NCBI GenBank assembly: GCA_026982255.1
Contig: JALSHL010000088.1
Coordinates: 1-24,317 of the forward strand
DNA from: Paracoccaceae bacterium
GTDB taxonomy: Bacteria; Pseudomonadota; Alphaproteobacteria; Rhodobacterales; Rhodobacteraceae
Direction of reading: 5' to 3'
Length of the DNA stretch: 24,317 nucleotides
Shown here: positions 22,278 to 24,317 of the stretch, in pieces
How positions within the stretch are numbered: the first letter of the stretch is position 1
Layout: each line of letters starts with the position of its first letter
The notes under the pieces: model-generated
What the model was told of the DNA's origin: nothing
What the model saw: only the letters and a program-made list of their open reading frames with translations
Databases searched by the model: none
Position numbers and translations under genes: made by a program

Positions 22278-24317
22278 ATGACTGTGAAAGAGATTTTTGA
22301 AACCATGGAATACGGACCGGCACCCGAAAGCGACGCAGAGGCCCGCAAGTGGATTGAAAGCCACGGCGGCACATTCGGCCATTTCATCGGCGGGAAATTC
22401 GTCGGGGGGGCGGGACATTTCGGCACCCGCAATCCGGCCGATGGCGAGACGCTGGCCATGGTGGCGCAAGGCTCGGCTGCGGATGTGGATGCGGCGGTTG
22501 CGGCGGCGCGCAAGGCGCAGGCGGGCTGGGCGAAGCTCGGCGGGCACGGGCGGGCGAAGGTGCTTTATGCCATCGCGCGGCTGGTCAACAAACACGCGCG
22601 GCTGTTTGCGGTGCTGGAGACGCTGGACAACGGCAAGCCGATCCGCGAGAGTCGCGACGTCGATATTCCGCTGGTGATCCGGCATTTCTATCACCACGCC
22701 GGATGGGCGCAGTTGATGGAAAGCGAGATGGCGGGCTACGAGGCGCTGGGCGTCACCGGCCAGATCATCCCGTGGAATTTCCCCATGCTGATGCTGGCGT
22801 GGAAGGTCGCGCCGGCGCTGGCCATGGGCAATACCGTGGTGCTGAAACCGGCGGAGTTCACCAGCCTGACGGCGCTGCTGTTCGCGGAAATCTGTGTCGA
22901 GGCGGGCGTGCCCGACGGGGTGGTCAATATCGTTACCGGCGACGGGCGCACAGGGGCGGCGGTCTCGACCCATGCGGGGGTGGACAAGGTGGCCTTTACC
23001 GGTTCCACCGAGGTCGGGCGGATCATCCGCGAGGCCACGGCCGGATCGGGCAAGAAGCTGACGCTGGAACTGGGCGGCAAGTCGCCATTCATCGTTTTCG
23101 ACGACGCCGATATCGACAGCGCCATCGAAGGCGTGGTCGATGCGATCTGGTTCAATCAGGGGCAGGTCTGCTGTGCCGGTTCGCGCCTGCTGCTGCACGA
23201 GCCGATTGCGGAGAGCTTTCTGACAAAGCTGGAGGCCCGCATGGCGAAGCTGCGCGTCGGCAACCCGCTGGACAAATGTATCGACATCGGCGCGATTGTC
23301 GATGAAAGCCAGCGCGATTCCATCGCCGCCATGGTCGCCAAAGGTGTGGCCGGGGGCGCGCGGCTGATCCAGCCGGAAACCGCCATGCCGAACGGCTGTT
23401 TCTATGCGCCGACCGTGCTGGCGGATGTGGAGACGAGCGCCACGGTGATGCAGGAGGAAATCTTCGGTCCCGTTCTGGTGCAGACGACCTTCCGCACACC
23501 GGCCGAGGCTATCGCATTGGCAAACAACACGAAATACGGGTTGGCGGCCTCGGTCTGGTCCGAAAATATCAATCTTGCCTATGAGGTGGCACCGAAAATC
23601 AGGGCGGGGGTGGTGTGGATCAACTGCACCAACCAGTTCGACGCGGCGGCCGGTTTCGGCGGTGTGCGCGAGAGCGGCTTCGGGCGCGAGGGCGGGCGCG
23701 AGGGGCTGTTCGAATATGTCAAACCCACCTATGCGAAATCGCTGAAACCTTTTGTTAGTAAACACCCGATACCGTCGGGCGAGGTGTTGCAGCCCCCCGT
23801 GGACCGCACCGCGAAGATGTATATCGGCGGCAAGCAGGCGCGCCCCGACAGCGGCTATTCCACGCCGGTTCTGACACCCAAAGGCGCGTTGATTGCCCAT
23901 GTGGGTGCGGGCAGCCGCAAGGATATCCGCAACGCGGTGGAGGCGGCGGCGAAGGCCACCGGCTGGGCGGCGGCCTCGGGGCATAACCGCGCGCAGGTGA
24001 TCTATTATGTGGCCGAGAATTTAAGCGCGCGGGCCGAGGAATTCGCGGCGCGGATTTCACAACAGACCGGTGCCAACAAGGGCAAGGCGATGGCCGAGGT
24101 CGATGCGGCGATCAGCCGTCTGTTCACCTATGGCGCCTGGGCCGACAAATTCGACGGCGCGGTGCATAACGTGCCGATGCGCGGTGTGGCCATGGCGCTG
24201 AACGAGCCGGTCGGGGTGATGGGTATCGTCTGCCCCGAGGAGGCGCCGCTGCTGGGGCTGGTTTCGCTGGTTGCACCGGCGATGGCGACGGGCAACCGCT
24301 GCGTGGTGGTGCCGAGT
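22278..24317 (+). CDS. ALDH16-type two-domain aldehyde dehydrogenase (3' end outside window)
   Basis: The open frame runs 680 residues to the window edge. The first domain is a full NAD(P)-dependent aldehyde dehydrogenase: N167 in PWNFP, K190 in LKPAE, FTGSTEVG (240-247), catalytic E264 in LELGGK, catalytic C298 in GQVCCAGSR, and EIFGPV. A second ALDH-like domain starts about residue 500 (MYIGGKQARPDSG). There the PWNFP-equivalent reads PEEAP (N replaced by E655) and the LKP lysine is replaced by V678, so it is probably a non-catalytic pseudo-domain. This is the layout of ALDH16, described for bacterial (including Loktanella) and animal proteins. Next to deoC it could oxidise the acetaldehyde released, or another aldehyde. 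The start is 3 bp after the deoC stop. Confidence 0.9.
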   Translation, partial: MTVKEIFETMEYGPAPESDAEARKWIESHGGTFGHFIGGKFVGGAGHFGTRNPADGETLAMVAQGSAADVDAAVAAARKAQAGWAKLGGHGRAKVLYAIARLVNKHARLFAVLETLDNGKPIRESRDVDIPLVIRHFYHHAGWAQLMESEMAGYEALGVTGQIIPWNFPMLMLAWKVAPALAMGNTVVLKPAEFTSLTALLFAEICVEAGVPDGVVNIVTGDGRTGAAVSTHAGVDKVAFTGSTEVGRIIREATAGSGKKLTLELGGKSPFIVFDDADIDSAIEGVVDAIWFNQGQVCCAGSRLLLHEPIAESFLTKLEARMAKLRVGNPLDKCIDIGAIVDESQRDSIAAMVAKGVAGGARLIQPETAMPNGCFYAPTVLADVETSATVMQEEIFGPVLVQTTFRTPAEAIALANNTKYGLAASVWSENINLAYEVAPKIRAGVVWINCTNQFDAAAGFGGVRESGFGREGGREGLFEYVKPTYAKSLKPFVSKHPIPSGEVLQPPVDRTAKMYIGGKQARPDSGYSTPVLTPKGALIAHVGAGSRKDIRNAVEAAAKATGWAAASGHNRAQVIYYVAENLSARAEEFAARISQQTGANKGKAMAEVDAAISRLFTYGAWADKFDGAVHNVPMRGVAMALNEPVGVMGIVCPEEAPLLGLVSLVAPAMATGNRCVVVPS

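Noticed and set aside
21285..23984. 899-codon open frame on the minus strand
   Set aside because: It is antisense to deoC and the aldehyde dehydrogenase, whose catalytic motifs are intact on the plus strand.

Overview
The window (24,317 bp, GC-rich overall) looks like a chromosomal segment of an alphaproteobacterium of the Rhodobacterales/Rhodobacteraceae type. Pointers are a ChpT-type histidine phosphotransferase, an olsB-olsA ornithine-lipid pair, GC-rich codon use, a sulfide-type operator before paired YeeE/YedE genes, and a two-domain ALDH16-type aldehyde dehydrogenase beside deoC. I recognise no rRNA, tRNA, CRISPR array, insertion sequence or prophage. No gene-free stretch exceeds 300 bases.

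Layout. 1-1774: the 3' part of gmk overlaps a gamma-carbonic-anhydrase-like gene, which ends tail-to-tail (11 bp overlap) with chpT on the minus strand; chpT faces away from a small DUF3553 gene. 1803-3503: olsB and olsA, one-nucleotide overlap, behind a perfect TATAAT. 3602-6417: an accessory-looking island of lower GC with three genes in one direction: a membrane-anchored LytTR regulator, a secreted protein built from tandem SIFGPVxGSGW and DxNxDG calcium-loop-like repeats, and a secreted clan CD (C13/caspase-like) cysteine peptidase homologue. 6451-8766 (minus): a ThiE-like protein and a Kef-type cation/proton antiporter. 8928-10161: two half-size YeeE/YedE sulfur transporters behind an ATTC-N8-GAAT operator and ending in a strong terminator. 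10267-15355 (minus): an RND efflux pair (periplasmic adaptor, then a long inner-membrane pump), then secG and a perfectly palindromic terminator. 15592-19093: YfgM-like protein, bamB and der, the gene order known from E. coli. 19191-end: a nucleoside salvage operon of purine nucleoside phosphorylase, deoA, deoC and an ALDH16-type aldehyde dehydrogenase that runs off the window.

Most of the window is conserved housekeeping. The best candidate for something undescribed is the island at 3602-6417. A regulator with four membrane segments sits directly before a secreted repeat protein and a secreted peptidase homologue, and a pair of LytTR-like half-sites with the expected spacing lies in front of the repeat gene. 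A regulator-target-effector cassette is an inference; I know of no characterised system with these three parts. Secondary points are the probable sulfide-responsive operator, the visibly degenerate second domain of the ALDH16 protein, two extra membrane segments in the RND pump, and a divergent ThiE homologue next to an antiporter.
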